A program made the position numbers and the translations under genes. A stretch of DNA of 35,062 bases from Chara braunii (lineage: Eukaryota > Streptophyta > Charophyceae > Charales > Characeae), in assembly GCA_003427395.1 (NCBI GenBank), contig BFEA01000010.1:993536-1028597 (forward strand), given 5' to 3'. A model generated the notes under the pieces. The model worked only from the letters and a program-made list of their open reading frames with translations, had not been told where the DNA came from and ran no database searches. How positions within the stretch are numbered: the first letter of the stretch is position 1; each line of letters begins with the position of its first letter. Of this stretch, positions 1 to 11,300 are shown piece by piece.

Positions 1-1396
1 GACCTACTGGTTTCTATCTCGGTGACATCTGGTGCTACCTACATCTCCCACCTCCTTCGTCTCTCCTCCCACCTCTCATCTGTGTATGTTTGTACAGGGC
101 CTGAGCATCGTCTGTGCTTGGCTCAGACCCCAACATCTCACGAATGTTTGTGTGTGGAGTGATATCTCTGTGAATCAGTCTATGTGAGTCAGTCCATTAT
201 CAGACTTCCGCTGCATACATGCTCATCCTATATTGGTTGATCTTTGGTTTTTGCCCCATACTCGTTGAAGTATTCGCGAGTTTGCAACAGGTGGAACCGC
301 ATTCTGCTGTTGGTTGTGCCGAGGCAAGCACCGATCATCATAATTGCACATTAGGTTACCGGTGAGAAATCTGTGGTTGGGGGCAGCATTTATGAGGTAC
401 GTTGCTCTCTTCCTTATCTACCCTCTTCATCTCTTCTTACCGTGAGGAAGTGAGTTCTGTCTTGAGAGTCCTCTCGATGTGAGGTGTCGCGAGCGCTCAA
501 CCTTGAGAGTCGACATTCTTCCTAGGCAGCAAGCTGCTGGGAGACGGGCGAAGCCTCTGAAGAGTCCTGGACGAAGCACTCGGGTCACGGTCACCATGCC
601 AACCCGCTGGGACTAGTACACGCATGCTTTGCCGCAAGTCCTTAGTTCTGTTGCTTGCGCAATAGAGGCCACGCAGGGCATGCCAGCCCTTTCCGACATA
701 CGCTTTCCAGACCGTCTCTAAATATTTTTGGCTGGGGACTCGGACTTGAATCTGGCTGTGATCGTCGTCCTGTCTACGACGTTAAATAATTCCTGAGGAG
801 ATGGGGGCTCTCCTTAAATCCCTCCTGATCAGCCAGATCAACCGGGTGTAAGGCTCGTTACATGCGAGGGTAAATAAAAGTGCAGGGGCTGGCATGTTCG
901 GCGTTGACTTGGGGAACAAGGGTGGGCCGGATTGCACACCTTCAGACACGTTGCTCAACCAGATGCTCAGGAACGTTGACACAAAGTGACCACTCAAGAA
1001 GGATACAGAAGGAGGGGGGATTCCTGTAACTGCTCGCAGTGGCAGTCAACAGATAATCTGCCATCAAGCATACATCTCCAACAGGAGATATTATTTTTAT
1101 TTTGTATTATCTATTTGTTACAGACTTGACTAACAACTGACAGACAGCTACAGACAAATTAGATCTTTGCTGTATTGCAATCTGTTCTAGGGTAATCTAA
1201 AAATAGATTTAATATATCCTGTAGGACCTGACATTAGTTGTTACTATATCACCTAACTGTTTCTGTTCCATCCGACTGAATTTAATTGTGATTTATAATC
1301 GGTTGTGTGTCAGGCTAAGGTAGGATTCAGTGTTGATTCTAGTTTAGATCACACACACTGTAGCTCACAATTGATGCAAGCACTAGTGAGGAGGAG
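1..1396. other. Non-coding left flank, probably 5' LTR/leader of the Ty3 element
   Basis: No convincing coding frame is present. By position this stretch precedes gag of the retrotransposon, so it should hold all or part of the 5' LTR and the untranslated leader. I could not find a segment here that repeats to the right of the integrase gene, so LTR borders are not assigned. Bases 1080-1330 are AT-rich and otherwise featureless. The small open frame on the - strand at 782-997 has no recognisable features. Confidence 0.4.
730..747 (+). other. Candidate primer binding site of the Ty3 element
   Basis: The sequence TGGCTGGGGACTCGGACT follows a short T run. It starts with TGG, the complement of the tRNA 3'-CCA, as plant Ty3/gypsy primer sites do. 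Its complement continues into a TTCAAGT string resembling a tRNA T-loop. It lies about 650 bases before gag. The expected CA dinucleotide at an LTR end is not seen just before it, and the priming tRNA is not identified, so this is tentative. Confidence 0.3.
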
Positions 1397-3303
1397 TTGT
1401 TAGTGGACGACCGTAGCACTACTCGCGGGACTGCCCGAAGTCGACCCTTGACATTCTTGGAGTTAGGTCCAGGAGACGAGAGAAGTTTGCCGAGGGAGGC
1501 TAAAGAGAGAGCAGCGGCAAGGACAGTGAGGAAAGTTGAGGATAGTGCTAGGGCTAGAGTTTCAGCTAGCACCGGTGCAGCCATGGCTACTTCATCTATG
1601 TCGCAAACCTCTTCACAGTCCACTTCGTCAGGTGTCAGTCAGAGTGGTACTCATGGGTTCACTAGTCAAATTGTTGGCTTGCGAGTCAGCCAGCAGACTC
1701 AACTCACGCCGGAGGACTTAGAAATCCAGCAAGCAGAAGAACTTCAGGATGAGCTACAGCGGCAGTTGGACGAGGCGGCAGAGAGGAGAAGAAAAGCAAT
1801 CCTGAGGAAAGCTAGACTAAGTAGTAGAAGAGGAGCTAGGCAGACTGGAAGGACTAGATGAGGCAGCATTAGACCCTGCTGGTCGTGTGCTGCGTAATGC
1901 CTTACTTTTAGTGGTTGAAGCGCAGAACGTCCAGCAGAAATTGCTGGCCGAATTGGTGGCAGGCCTGAAACAAATCCTGGCTGAACTTCAGGCTCCTCGC
2001 ACAGCAGTGAGGCAGCCGCAGTTTGCTGTAGTTCCCCCTGCGGGTGCGGGTCCTTCATCGATGCCGCAACACACAGGGCAAACTTTCTCTCCTATGTTTG
2101 GCATACCCCCTCCTGGTGGTTTGGTAGCAACTAGTGGTCCGGTTCAAAGAGTCTCAGCCATACCATCCACGACAGTGGTAACTACAGTCCCACTGTCAAG
2201 CCAGGCCAAGGTTAGCGTGCAGCAGCCTGTTTCAGTGGCTCTGCAGCCGCTGCAGCAAGCCCCAGGGCCCATGCAGCCTATGCAGTGGATGCCTAAGATA
2301 CCTCTAATGAGTCCCAAGCCCTTCTCTGGAGATAGGAAGAAGGAAGAGGACTTGGACACCTGGGTGAGGACTGTGCCTACTTATGTGAGGCACAAGCTCA
2401 CAAGGCTAGAGCAAGAAGTTGTAGTGGCTGCCTCCTTTTTAGAGGGATCAGCAGCCCGCTGGTTGAATGGCTTAAGTGCAGCAGCAGGGCTACGGTCAAA
2501 ACCTCGATGCCTGGGCATAGGCTCAGACATTGGAAGAGTTCGTACCGTCCGTGTATAACAGGTGGCATGACCCGCAAGGGGCTCAGAAGGCCACCGATGC
2601 TATCAACAACCTTTGTGCCCGTAGGTTCAAGGATGTTAGAGAGCTCACGGATATCGTGGAGCGACTACTCGTGGTACCTGGTGTGCGCTTTGACCAGCAG
2701 GTTCTCCTGACGAATTACCTAAGGTGCCTACCTGCAGAGGTAAGGACCAAGCTGGTTGATGAGGCCTATGTCGAACAGCACACCTTCGCTTCTTGTAGTA
2801 AGAAAGCTCTGGACATAGAGGCAAAGCTGGGATCTGCTCATAAGGCATCTCATGATGGTAGAAAGAGACTACCCCAAGACTGGAAGAAGAAGGGTCAGTT
2901 AATGTTCGTTGACCACGATAGTCAAACGACTGAGATTGACGATTTCCCTGACCTTGGGGAGTTGACAGAGCACGATGGGGCCAGTGAGACTTCGGATGGG
3001 GGAGTCGTGGCACCCATTAAAGAAAAGGCTAGGGGGACCGGGAAGAAGAAGGTAGTACGGACCACGGGTCAGGGAGACCAAGGGACACCCGCATGGGTGA
3101 AGATTGGTTTGGATTGCGAGGTGTGGAGGGACCGAGTTGCCAGGGGCACATGCATGAAATGTGGCAACTATGGCCACACGTCCAGGACTTGCCGCAGCAG
3201 CAAGGTCTCCACGAAGGTAGCCTCACCAACGGTGGTGGGCTTATCTTCGAATCCTGGGAGTGCTTCTGCGAGCAGCTCACAGGGAAACACCTCGGGCCAG
3301 TAG
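1397..3303 (+). pseudogene. gag: Ty3/gypsy gag (capsid/nucleocapsid), frameshifted
   Basis: Three overlapping or adjacent open segments (1397-1861, 1887-2558, 2530-3303) together encode a gag-like polyprotein. The N-terminal part is rich in Ser, Gln and Arg and includes a helical Q/E/R-rich stretch. The middle carries the retrotransposon capsid signature around PFSGDRKKEEDLDTWV and FLEGSAARWLNG (about 2320-2480). The C-terminal part has a zinc knuckle, CMKCGNYGHTSRTC, at 3151-3192 with perfect CX2CX4HX4C spacing. In an active element it would form the virus-like particle and bind element RNA. The frame breaks near 1861-1887 and 2500-2530 mean this copy cannot make the full protein. Confidence 0.8.
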
Positions 3304-3474
3304 GAGTGTTAGTCGCTCTTACTCGTGCTGAAGTGGTAACGTTGCCTTCCCCACTTCACGCGTTGCCCAAGGCTAGTGACCCACGCATCGCCCCGCAGAC
3401 ACATTCAGACCCACCGATGCTCTGTTCGAGAGATGTGTCTGAGGCCCTAGAAGAGTTGGCCAGGGAAGGACCCC

Positions 3475-3843
3475 ATGGACTCTTGGGCGATGATCAGTAG
3501 AGGTCCAAAAGGTGAACATTTCGTGGTAGAAGTAGATGTAGGTGGCCGCAAGGTTGGCGCCTTCGCAGACATAGGCTCTACACGAAATTTCATCAGTCGT
3601 GCTTGTGTGGATAGACTGCGCTTAGGGGACCAAGTGCAGCAGCTTAGCAGAACTGTAGCTTCTACGCTAGCCAACAAGCACCAAATGGTTGTCAAAGACT
3701 ATGTCAAGGACGTAGCCTCCACCTTCTCCTATGGAGGAGGGGGAGTGATCCATAAGATCTCCTTCCTGGTGAGCGACGAACTGCCATTCGATATGCTACT
3801 AGGCATGTACAACCTCGAAGTCTCGCAACCTCAGTTCGACTAG
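3475..3843 (+). pseudogene. Ty3/gypsy aspartic protease domain, altered active site
   Basis: This segment resembles the retropepsin domain that processes the gag-pol polyprotein. It reads VEVDVGGRKVGAFADIGSTR, followed by NFIS, and later LPFDMLLGMYNLEVSQPQFD, matching the flap-to-end layout of Ty3 proteases, where the usual ending is like ILGMDWL. The catalytic loop reads D-I-G-S, where family members have D-S/T-G-A/S. The Asp is kept, but the residue after it is Ile (codon ATA, 3571-3573). A stop (TAG, 3841-3843) separates it from the reverse transcriptase in the same frame. Confidence 0.75.
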
Positions 3844-3852
3844 GATAGAAAG

Positions 3853-4855
3853 GTGTTGATCCACAAATTGCCCAATGGTAGAACTGTTAGATTGCTGAAG
3901 TATAAAGCTAGCAGACTAATAGAAAACTACGGGGGTATGTGCGCTTCATCCTTCTATAACTACTATAAGCAGAATCAAGAGGAGGGCATGTATCTAGTCT
4001 TTGTCTCTGAGAAAGGGGAGGTCGTTAAAACACCCCCAGAGATAGAAAGAATCGTCACACAATATTCAGACCTTTTTAAGGAGCCCACAGGCGTGGTGGA
4101 AAGGGAGGTTGTACATGCGATAGAGATTGTCCTAGGTAGCAAGGTGCCTAGAGGACGAATCTATAGGATGTCTCCCGAGGAGTTAGATGAGCTTCGCCGC
4201 CATCTCAAAGAGCTCACAGAGAAGGGATGAATACGGCCTAGTACCTCCCCTTACGGTGCGCCAGTCTTATTTGTCCCAAAGAAGGGAGGACCATTAAGGA
4301 TGTGCATTGACTATAAGGGCCTCAATGCCATCACCGTTAAGAACGTGGAGCCCCTACCCCGCATCGACGACCTCTTGGATAGAGTGCAGGGATGCCGGTA
4401 CTTCACAAAGATAGATCTGAAGTCCGGATACCATCAAATTGTCGTTAGACCTGAGGACCAGCACAAAACCGGATTTCAAACCACGTACACGAGTGTACGA
4501 GTTTGTGGTGATGCCTTTTGGCATATGCAACGCGCCTGGTACATTTCAGCATGCGATGAACCGGATATTTCACGAGTACTTGTACAAGTTTATCGTCGTG
4601 TACCTCGACGATATTCTTATCTTTAGTAGGACTGTAGAGGAGCACGCTGAGCACTTGAAAACAGTGCTAGGTCTCCTAAGACAGCACCAGTACAAGGTAA
4701 ACTTGGATAAATGCGAGTTTGGTCGCACCAAGATCTGGTATCTGGGTCATGAAATTTCAGCAGATGGATTGAGGCCGGAAGATGCGAAGGTGGCCAGCAT
4801 ACGTGACTGGCCTAGACCTCAGACTGTTACTGAGGTCATATCGTTTTGGGGATGA
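3853..4855 (+). pseudogene. pol: Ty3/gypsy reverse transcriptase, with stops and a frameshift
   Basis: The segment shows the ordered RT motifs. They are an RPSTSPYGAPVLFVPKKGG-like entry, LRMCIDYKGLN, FTKIDLKSGYHQI, then after a frameshift MPFGICNAPGTFQ, the catalytic YLDD box at 4601-4612 (YLDDILIFS), and LDKCEFG...WYLGHEIS in the thumb region. Reverse transcription of element RNA would be its role. A TGA at 4228-4230 interrupts the start of the domain where tryptophan is usual. A frame change near 4485 separates the palm motifs, and another stop follows 4852. The connection domain continues as recognisable but stop-broken sequence from 4856 to about 4970. Confidence 0.88.
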
Positions 4856-5598
4856 CGGGCTATTATCGTCCGTTTGTGAAGAACTACAGTACTATAGCTT
4901 CCCCATGAACAGATCTAACTCGACTTGACACCCCTTCGGAGTGGACTGAAGAGTGTTAAACAAGCTTCAAGAAATTGAAGTATGCTCTAACACACTACGA
5001 AGTTCTCAAACTTCCGGATCCTGACAAGCCATTCATTGTGACCACANACGNTAGCCAATATGGCATAGGCGCGGTCCTTGCGCAACAAGAAGGGCCCAAG
5101 TTGAGACCGATCGAGTATATGAGCAAGAAGATGCCATCTCAAAAGTTAGCTAAGTCCACGTATGAGAGAGAGCTCTACGCACTATACAGAGCGCTAGTCC
5201 ATTGGAGACACTACCTCCTAGGAAGATTCTTCTATGTGAGGTCGGACCATGAGATTTTGCGCTGGATTAAGACACAGCCTGTACTGTCAGACGCACTCAA
5301 GAGATGGATTCAAGTGATAGACATGTATGATTATCAACTTGATCCTATCAATGGTACGTATAACAAAGTGGTTGATGCACTATCACGCAGGGCAGATTAT
5401 CTGGGCGCGCTAGTCACTGAGTTGGGCATATCTAACGAACTCACTCGATCGCTGGTGGAAGCTTATCAGAGAGACCCAATCATGTCAGAAATCATCCGTA
5501 GATTCCAAGCAAAGGACAAGAAGACTTTGGATGAATTTACGATGGTAGATGGCTTGTTGTTCCTTGAGAAGGCAGGGAATAAAAGATTGTGTAGCTAA
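4856..5598 (+). pseudogene. Ty3/gypsy RNase H domain
   Basis: After a stop-broken linker the frame opens at 4975. It encodes SQYGIGAVLAQQEGPKLRPI, then YMSKKM, then the YERELYAL helix with the catalytic Glu, SDHEILRWI with the catalytic Asp, and VVDALSRR, the usual RNase H end signature. The enzyme degrades the RNA strand of the RNA/DNA hybrid. The first catalytic residue, normally Asp in a T-D-A-S motif, falls in an ambiguous codon (N at 5047, with a second N at 5051), so its state cannot be read. The frame closes at 5596-5598 within the linker to integrase. Confidence 0.85.
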
Positions 5599-6946
5599 TA
5601 GCGAGTCTTTACGTAGTTTGTTTTTAGGAGAATGTCATGATGCAACTAGTCATTTTGGCTATAGAAAGGCATAAGTGAACTTAGTGCAAAGCTTTTGGTG
5701 GTCTTCTATGTTGGAAGATGCAAAACGTTATGTTGAAACCTGCCAGGTTTGTCAAAGGGACAAACCAAGGACTCAGGCTCCGCTTGGGTTGATCAAACCC
5801 TTGCCGATCCGTGAAGGACCAGGCCAGAGTGTGTCTGTGGATTTCATGGATACCCTTGTGACCAGCAGGTCAGGAAAGAGACACATCTTTGTCATAGTGG
5901 ACCGTTTTACCAAGTACGCCAGATTGATCGCTATGCCTGAAACCGCTGAAACTGACTTTGTCATCAAACTCTTCATGGATAACTGGGTAAGGGATTTTCG
6001 TCTACCTACGTCTATTGTGAGTGATAGGGATGTCAGATTCACGAGCGAACTGTAACAGTCTACTGCTGAACAAATGGGCACAAAACTCCAAATGACTTCA
6101 GGAAATCATCCTGAGTCAAATGGTCAAGCGGAACAAATGAACCTAGTACAGCAATTGCTTAGGCACTATATCAAGCCAAGTCAGGACGACTAGGTCGAGA
6201 AACTACCTCTCGTTGCCAGCCTGTACAACAACGTTGTGCATAGTACTACCGGCATGACTCCCAACCAACTGCATCTTGGTTGGAAGCCTCGAACCGCCCT
6301 TGACTTTCTGCTACCAGAAAGAGAACCCACTGCAGCACCCGGCAGCATAGAGTTCGCTGTCAAGTATGAACAGATGCTGCAGCAGGCCGTTGAACATATC
6401 AGGAAATCTCAGGAAGCAATGATTGCATCTGAGAATAAGCATAGACGGCCTTCTAACGTTCAGGTAGGCGAGAGAGTCTGGATCAAGTCCGCTGAGCTTG
6501 GGCAGGAGTTAGGCATATCTCGCAAGCTAATGCCACAGTACTTTGGGCCCTGGGAGATCTTAGACATTGTAGGAGATCAACCAGACGGTCCTTCATATGT
6601 AATCCGCATCCCACCTCACTTGCGTACCTACCCTGTGTTCCATGCCTCTAAGATAGCACCCTTTGCTGCTACTGAGCAGTTCCCTTCCAAAAGATCAATG
6701 CTGCCCCCAACCATGGATGGCGAAGTGGACATTGACCAGATCGTCGAGCATCGAGTGATGCCTGTTCCTCGACCATCACGCAGAGGGCGACCTCCTAAAC
6801 CGAGAATGCAGTATTGTGTGAGCTTCAGACATCATCTGGATCCTAAAGAAGACCGGTGGTTCACACGAGAAGAACTCGTGAGAACAGCACCTCAAGTGAT
6901 CGCAGGCTATGAAAGAGCCCTCAAGGGGAAGATGCCCGCAGAATAA
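5599..6946 (+). pseudogene. Ty3/gypsy integrase with GPF-like motif and chromodomain
   Basis: The zinc-binding HHCC region is split by stops: ECHDATSHFGYRK before 5670 and ETCQVCQRDK after it. The DDE core is visible as VDFMDTL, SDRDVRF, and PESNGQAEQ after a TAA at 6053-6055. A further TAG near 6191 breaks the frame before the final open segment, 6236-6946. That segment carries a GPW variant of the GPF/Y module (QYFGPWEILDIV, YPVFHASKIAP) and ends in a chromodomain-like stretch (IDQIVEHRVM through RWFTREELVRTAP). Chromodomains in this lineage target integration to marked chromatin. Three or more stops make it a pseudogene. Confidence 0.87.
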
Positions 6947-6972
6947 GAGACTTCTCAGAGGACTCACGAAGT

Positions 6973-6986
6973 AAAGGAGGAGGGAA
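6973..6986 (+). other. Candidate polypurine tract and start of 3' LTR
   Basis: AAAGGAGGAGGGAA lies 26 bases after the integrase stop and is followed by TG, as expected for plus-strand priming just before a 3' LTR. The next bases form a small hairpin (CGAGGA, loop, TCCTCG, near 6989-7007). No second copy of this LTR start was found at the left side of the window, so the assignment is positional. Confidence 0.4.
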
Positions 6987-7037
6987 TGCGAGGATCAGGG
7001 TCCTCGGTAGGCCTATGGGGCCCTGCTTGCAGCATTA

Positions 7038-7083
7038 CCCGCCCTAAGTGAAGGCGGAGATGCCCGCCCTAAGTGAAGGCGGG
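7038..7083. repeat. Two tandem copies of a 20-bp hairpin unit
   Basis: CCCGCCCTAAGTGAAGGCGG occurs at 7038-7057 and again at 7063-7082, separated by five bases. Each unit can fold on itself: CCCGCC pairs with GGCGGG around a nine-base loop, perfect in the second copy. It lies just inside the putative 3' LTR start. Confidence 0.7.
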
Positions 7084-7686
7084 CCTGGCTTTTTGCAAGA
7101 GGCCCTCGACTGTCAATTTCATATTTGGGTCCAGGCAGTTGCGACGCGCCAGTTGGTTGAGAGAAACACAGGCCGACCAACAAAGACATTTCCACGGCCC
7201 TCTGGGCCTTTCCAAAGAATGCGGGCCCTGGGCATGATTCGCAGGCTCATACAGAGACAATTGGGCGCCCAACCGAACGAGGCCCAGCAGCCCAGTAGCT
7301 GCTGTACACAGGCAGCTTCCTGGGGCCTTCCGGAAGCTTCTGGGCCCAGGCCAGTGCAGCCAGGCTGCGCGAGCAGGCCAACTCTTTCCATAAAGGAAAG
7401 AGCTCGGCCCTGGCTGCCCCATTCAGGCACTCGCATGCTGGCGGCAGCGCTGCTGGAGCTATTGCTCGTAGGCTGCTGCTAGCGCTGAGAGGGGAGGTGC
7501 AGCACGTGCGGTCGTGCAGAGGAGGAGGGCGCTGCTGAGGGCAGCGCCATAGCCCAGCCACCATAGCTAGTGGGCTTGGACTACACTGAAGCGCAGGGGT
7601 GGTCTTCAGGTGAAACAGAGGACAGACGTGGGTGTAGTCAGGGGATAGGTGAAGGATGATGATGATGATGATGTGACTGCACTTAC

Positions 7687-7740
7687 CTTGTATTGGCGAT
7701 GATCTGCATGGGCGACATCTTCAAGTACTTCGGGCTGCCG
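7687..7740 (-). CDS. Possible 54-nt micro-exon
   Basis: On the - strand an acceptor-like GACATCAG precedes 54 bases that end at a consensus donor, AAG then GTAAGT. In one frame the segment reads GSPKYLKMSPMQIIANT, with phase 2 on both sides and length divisible by three. The upstream coiled-coil exon ends in phase 1, so it cannot join directly in this frame. A direct join would give a short tail ending in a stop (AAARST then TGA). It could be an exon of that gene after a missing intermediate exon, the terminal exon in the other frame, a captured exon, or chance. I do not recognise the peptide. Confidence 0.25.
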
Positions 7741-8303
7741 CTGATGTCAACAGTTGCATTGTCATTTCGTAGTCTGTAGTAGCTGTGTAGGAGGAGGCTG
7801 GGCGCTGAGCGCCAAGTGTGAGTGTAAAGGAACTGGACTCTTGTGTTGAGAGGAGAGAGTATGCTCTCCATAAACATTGGTTTTCAGTGCTACGAACCTC
7901 CATTGGTGTATTATTGGTGCAATGCTGCTCTCTGGACATGGTGTGACTATTTGGCTTTCAATGTGATGGTGTGATCTGGAATTGTCATCTCGCTGTTGCT
8001 TATTTACCTTGCATTTTGCAATGCTACAACACAAGATTTTTAGTCCCATGGGAAAGAAGGGCACATGGGCAAGACGGATTAGACTCGATTTGAAAATAAA
8101 AATATATTGTTCAGGCACCCTTTGGTCTGGATCAGATCCGGATGTACAGACCCAGTTCGAACAGTCTGGTGTCCGCTGTCCGGATGGTCCAGTGCCTGGG
8201 TCGACGGTAGCCATGCGCTACAAATGTCTCTTCAGATGCCATGGGCAGACAAGAAGGGTACACCCACCATCCACAAGAGCATAAACTACAGTGTAAACCA
8301 TAC

Positions 8304-11300
8304 CTTCCTCCCTCATGGCAACACTCCGCTTCAGCTGGTCTATTTCCTGTTGGAGTGCAGACCCCCGCTCCTCTGCTTCCCGAATCACGTCTTCCGAATC
8401 ATTCAGCATTCCAATTGATTCTCTACGCACTCTCTGCAGCTCCTGTTCCTTCAGTGACATGGCCTCCCTCAAATCCCCAGCAACACGCTCAAGAACCTGC
8501 AGCTGTGATTTCAGCTTTGATGCATCCTCCTCCCTCTGCATCGCATCCCTCTTTTGCACCTCAATCTCCCTCTCACGCAGAGTGGCTACTTCAGTCAGTT
8601 CCTCAATCTTGCCTACAAGTTCATCCACCTGTTCACTGAGCTTCTCGGCCTCGTTCTTCGCCTCAGTAAGCTCATGAACGCAGGACTCTTCCTTGGCTTT
8701 TGCATCCTCCAGGGCGCTGCGCTCCTTAGCCATCTCATTCTGCGCATTCTCCAATGCCAGTTCCAACTTCGTCACTCGCAAAGCTTGACACTCAAGCTGC
8801 CAGACCGTTTCCATCTGCCTTTCAAGCCGGACCTCCCTCTCAGCAACTTCACCCTCTAACCTCTCCACTTCATTTGATAAGCGCTGCACTTCTTCCCTCG
8901 CAGACACAAGTGCATCCCTTGCTCTCCTTACCTTCTCGTCAAGGGTGTTCTTCTCTCTCTCCGTCTTCTCAAACTCACCCTTCAAGCGATCCATTTCTCT
9001 ACCTCCCTGATCCACAAGCTTTTGTAACTGCGTCTTCTCTCTCTTCAGAGCAACAAGACGATGCCCAGCACTGATCAATTCTTCTCGTAGCTTGGCCAGG
9101 TGGTCTGCATTCTCTGTCTCAACCCTCTGTACCTCTTCTAATCTCTTCTCCAAGCTTTCCCTTATGCGCTTTAACTCCTTGCACTCGCTCTCCAAGGCAT
9201 CCCTGGCCCCCTTGACTTCCTCGCACTCTCCTGCTCTCTCATCCCCCCACCTCCTTGCTGCCACATCATCAGCCTCTACTTTCTTCTTTTCTTCTGCCAT
9301 CGATTTGATAATGACATCCTGCTCCTTGACCATATTCTTTACTGCATCCAGTTCATTCACCATCTTCTCCATCTCCTGCACTCTCCTATGCAAAATGCCA
9401 ATCTCTGTATCCTTCTCTCGTGTTTCCTTCTCCAGGTGTGCCCTTGCCTGATCAATGGCTTTACCTTTCTTTACTGCCTTTTGGAGTTTGTCTCTCAGCG
9501 TATCCAGCTGCCTAGCCTGGTCTGCGCACTGCTGCTGCAACTTCTCCATTTCCACCCCTTCTGTCTGAGCTTGAAGCAACCGCTGCCGTATTTCTTCAGA
9601 AATTGCCATGCCCCTCTCTTGAACCATGCCTCCCGCTTCACTTCTTCGTTTCGCCTCTTCGTTCAACCTTCGCCTATCCTCCTCTGAACCTTGCAATCTG
9701 AGCTCCACTTTTCTGACTTCCTCTTGAGCCCATTTATTCTGATTTTCCAGTTGCTCCTTCACCTCTTCCTCCCTTGTCCAACGTTCAACTTGCAACTGGA
9801 GCAACTGCTCCGTTACTGCATCTAATCTCTCCTGGTGCTCCTGTATTTCCCTCCTCTTGTCATTCAGTTCGCTCAACAGATTCTCCTTATTGCACTTGTC
9901 CTCCACTAATTGCTGCTCCAGATATATCATCTTCTTTGCCAGTTCTTCACGAGTGGACTCGCTTTCAGAAGTCTTTGCAGCAAGACTTGAAAGTTGTGCC
10001 ACAAGTTCCAACCGTGCCCCCTCCTTCTCCTCTATTAGCTTTTCCCTCTCAGCTAGCCGCTCCCTCAGCTCCTCCGACTCTCTCTGTACCGCTCGCAGTT
10101 CCTGAGTTTTCCTCTCAGCCTCCTCTTCCCGCATAAAAGCTTCTTTCCCCTCCTTCGTTGCTTCATCCCTAACTCTTTGGAGCTTCTCTGCCAGTTCGTC
10201 CTCTCGCACTTTCCCTCTCTCCAAATCACCCCTCAGTCCCTCCAACTCTGCCTCTACCTGGTTCACTCTCTTCTCTTTCTCCAGCAGCATATCATTTAAC
10301 CTCCCCACCTCCCCCTCCAGGGCCTTGATAGTTTCCGTGTATCTCCCCAGCTCCTTTTGCAAGCCATCCATGTTCTGTTTGTCGTGCTCACTCTCTTTAT
10401 GCATACTTTCCACTTCTCTCTCCATAATTCCTGCTCTCTCCTGCTCCTGTCCCAGCTGCATTGCCAAGATCTCCACCTGCCTCCGCAGTCCTCCCAGCTC
10501 CCTCTCGCGGACCTCCACTTCCATCTTCTTCCTCCCACTTTCTGCCTCTAGCTCCGACAACAGTTGGTCACCTCGCGCCTCCAAGGACACAATTTCTTCC
10601 TCTAAATGCTTAGCCCTCTTTGCTGCTGCCTGCAGCTCCTCTTCCCTCCTTTGCAGCACATCTTCCACCTCCTTCACCCTCTCCATGGTCTCTGCTTTCC
10701 CCTTTTCCAGCTCTTCCCTCATCACGTTCACAGCCTTTTCCCTCTTCTCTACCTCCTCTTTTAGCTTTGCAGCCTCTGCTTCTGCGGCCTGCACGGCACT
10801 GCTTCTCCTACTCATATCACCTTCTAACCTCTCCTTCATTCGTCCCATCTCAACTTCCTTCCCCAACAAATCTGCTCTCAGTCTTTCAACTTCCTCCGCC
10901 AAAATGTCAACTCGCTCATATGACCTCCGGAGTTCTTCCTCCTTCGAGGATACTTCTGCTGCATTTTCCTCCTTGATCAAAACCAACTCCTCCTCCAAAT
11001 GAGCACATCGCTCCCTGACCGTAGCCAATCTTCCAGTAAGTTCCGCCACATTCTCCCTCTCCATATGCACTTCCGATTCCCTCTCTGTCAATTGCTGCTG
11101 CAGCTCCGCCCTGAGAGCTACCATGGATTCTTCTCTGCCTGCCAATCTCCCCCGGAGCTCAGCCACCTCACCCATCAACCTATCTACAACACTCCTCGCT
11201 TCCATGGCAGCAGCCACTTGATCTTCCATTTCTTTCCCCATCTCACGTCTTGCCTCATCCATAGCTTCTTCCTTTGATGCAGCAAATGCACTCAAACAAT

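Larger units (their letters stand above)
730..6986 (+). mobile_element. Decayed Ty3/gypsy chromovirus retrotransposon
   Basis: The domain order gag, protease, reverse transcriptase, RNase H, integrase and C-terminal chromodomain is diagnostic of the Ty3/gypsy chromovirus lineage. Coding starts near 1397 and ends at 6946. The reading frame changes repeatedly (near 1861-1887, 2500-2530 and 4485, and between later segments). In-frame stops occur within conserved domains, for example TGA at 4228-4230, which replaces what is usually a tryptophan codon. The copy is therefore dead. It is antisense to the coiled-coil gene on its right and may sit in an intron of that gene. Flanking LTRs could not be matched, so the outer borders are approximate. 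Confidence 0.85.
6987..8303. other. Non-coding stretch: putative 3' LTR remnant and/or intron of the coiled-coil gene
   Basis: No convincing gene lies here. Contents are a pair of hairpin repeats (7038-7083), GGCCC-rich imperfect inverted repeats (7200-7380), a short ATG microsatellite (about 7658-7672), and one possible - strand micro-exon (7687-7740). Because the coiled-coil exon to the right ends with a good splice donor at 8303/8302, this region is probably part of its next intron, into which the retrotransposon inserted. Confidence 0.4.

Noticed and set aside
1744-3280. - strand frames opposite gag
   Set aside because: Shadows of the + strand retrotransposon frames with no domain of their own.
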